In this document: one piece after another, positions 63,701-64,000 of the stretch
How the letters are laid out: every line of letters begins with the position of its first letter
Position numbering within the stretch: the first letter of the stretch is position 1
Source of the DNA: Phycisphaerales bacterium
Lineage (GTDB): Bacteria > Planctomycetota > Phycisphaerae > Phycisphaerales > UBA1924
Reading direction: 5' to 3'
DNA: 64,000 bases
NCBI GenBank assembly: GCA_029260315.1
Contig: JAJDDM010000146.1
Location: 21,015-85,014 of the forward strand
The notes under the pieces: generated by a model
The model's database searches: none
What the model was told of the DNA's origin: nothing
Seen by the model: only the letters and a program-made list of their open reading frames with translations
Program-made: the position numbers and the translations under genes

Positions 63701-64000
63701 GCGATCAGCTTGCCCAGATCGCCGGCGATCTCGCCCAGACCCAGCTCTTCGGCCTCCTCCTGCACGATGCCCTGCATCATCGCCTGCGAAGCCTTGATCG
63801 AAGCATTCACCGCCTCGACAATGAGATTCTGGGCCATGTCCCGGCTGGCCTCGTCCTGCAACCCCGGCAGGATCGCGGGGCTGAGCTCGATATTCACGAT
63901 CTCCATCCGCCCGTTGCAGGTCGCGCGCACCGCCCCGCCCCCGGCCTCGCCCTCTGCAAACGTGCGTTCGGCCCGCTCCTTCACCCGCTCGCCGGCCTCG
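63697..64000 (-). CDS. YbaB/EbfC family nucleoid-associated protein, N-terminus cut by the window
   Basis: About 101 C-terminal residues are visible: TFAEGEAGGGAVRATCNGRM, EIVNIELSPAILPGLQDEAS, RDMAQNLIVEAVNASIKASQ. The EGEAGGG...V...NG pattern and the helical ends mark the YbaB/EbfC fold, a DNA-binding dimer often found next to dnaX and recR. The frame stays open to the window edge, where the N-terminal helix should lie, so the gene is partial. It is coupled to the NUDIX gene downstream. Confidence 0.9.
   Translation of the reverse strand, partial: EAGERVKERAERTFAEGEAGGGAVRATCNGRMEIVNIELSPAILPGLQDEASRDMAQNLIVEAVNASIKASQAMMQGIVQEEAEELGLGEIAGDLGKLIA

Overview
The window looks like a chromosomal segment of a planctomycete, most likely class Phycisphaerae. 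This is an inference from high GC, clusters of variant pseudopilin genes, secreted dockerin and PEP-CTERM-type proteins, repeated small membrane proteins with a CGYDL...CPEC zinc ribbon, paired ECF sigma/anti-sigma genes, and a VIT-VWA protein. No rRNA or tRNA gene was recognised. By eye the + strand is C-rich from 1 to about 29 kb and G-rich from about 31 to 52 kb, whichever strand is coding.

Layout. 1-3.7 kb: tail of a pseudopilin (type II secretion-like) operon. 3.8-7.9 kb: S9 peptidase, VTT membrane protein, RNase Z-like hydrolase. 8.1-9.9 kb: dnaA and a downstream AT-richer spacer with a perfect DnaA box. 9.9-12.3 kb: tatC-tadA-mutM operon (-). 12.4-16.3 kb: ECF sigma, anti-sigma, PDZ protein, MoxR ATPase. 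16.5-27.3 kb: Rrf2 regulator, lysS, AT-hook protein, clpB, Fic protein, hibernation-factor-like protein, nhaA and a class IV aminotransferase. 27.3-31.9 kb: hairpin repeats, pyrE with a broken-looking downstream gene, two secreted proteins and ubiX.

32.0-37.2 kb is a complete type II-C CRISPR-Cas locus. A tracrRNA gene on the minus strand is followed by cas9-cas1-cas2 on the plus strand and nine identical 36-bp repeats with eight 30-bp spacers. The tracrRNA orientation, base pairing and terminator positions all say that the array is read on the minus strand, toward cas2. 37.4-40.5 kb holds a secreted BNR-repeat/dockerin protein and its partner. 41.7-46.0 kb is dnaE, enlarged by in-frame repeat insertions. 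46-49.5 kb: small zinc-ribbon membrane proteins, a Spondin_N/PEP-CTERM protein and a second ECF sigma/anti-sigma pair. 49.5-52.9 kb: an operon of an unknown protein, a MazF/PemK-like protein, cystathionine beta-synthase and a gamma-synthase/lyase. 53-64 kb: surE, HDOD, HIT and CBS proteins, an MFS transporter, VIT-VWA protein, OmpR/histidine kinase pair, NUDIX protein and a partial YbaB.

The least explained signals are dispersed repeats. One is a 30-36 bp hairpin family with fixed ends, a fixed hexamer loop and stem bases that covary between seven copies. A second is a 41-bp element present three times between genes and twice in frame inside dnaE. A third is a GTAGATC...CCGAGCCGAT element inserted in frame in both clpB (four 30-bp tandem units) and dnaE (inverted pair). 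These resemble REP/BIME and Rickettsia-type palindromic elements, but I do not recognise the families.
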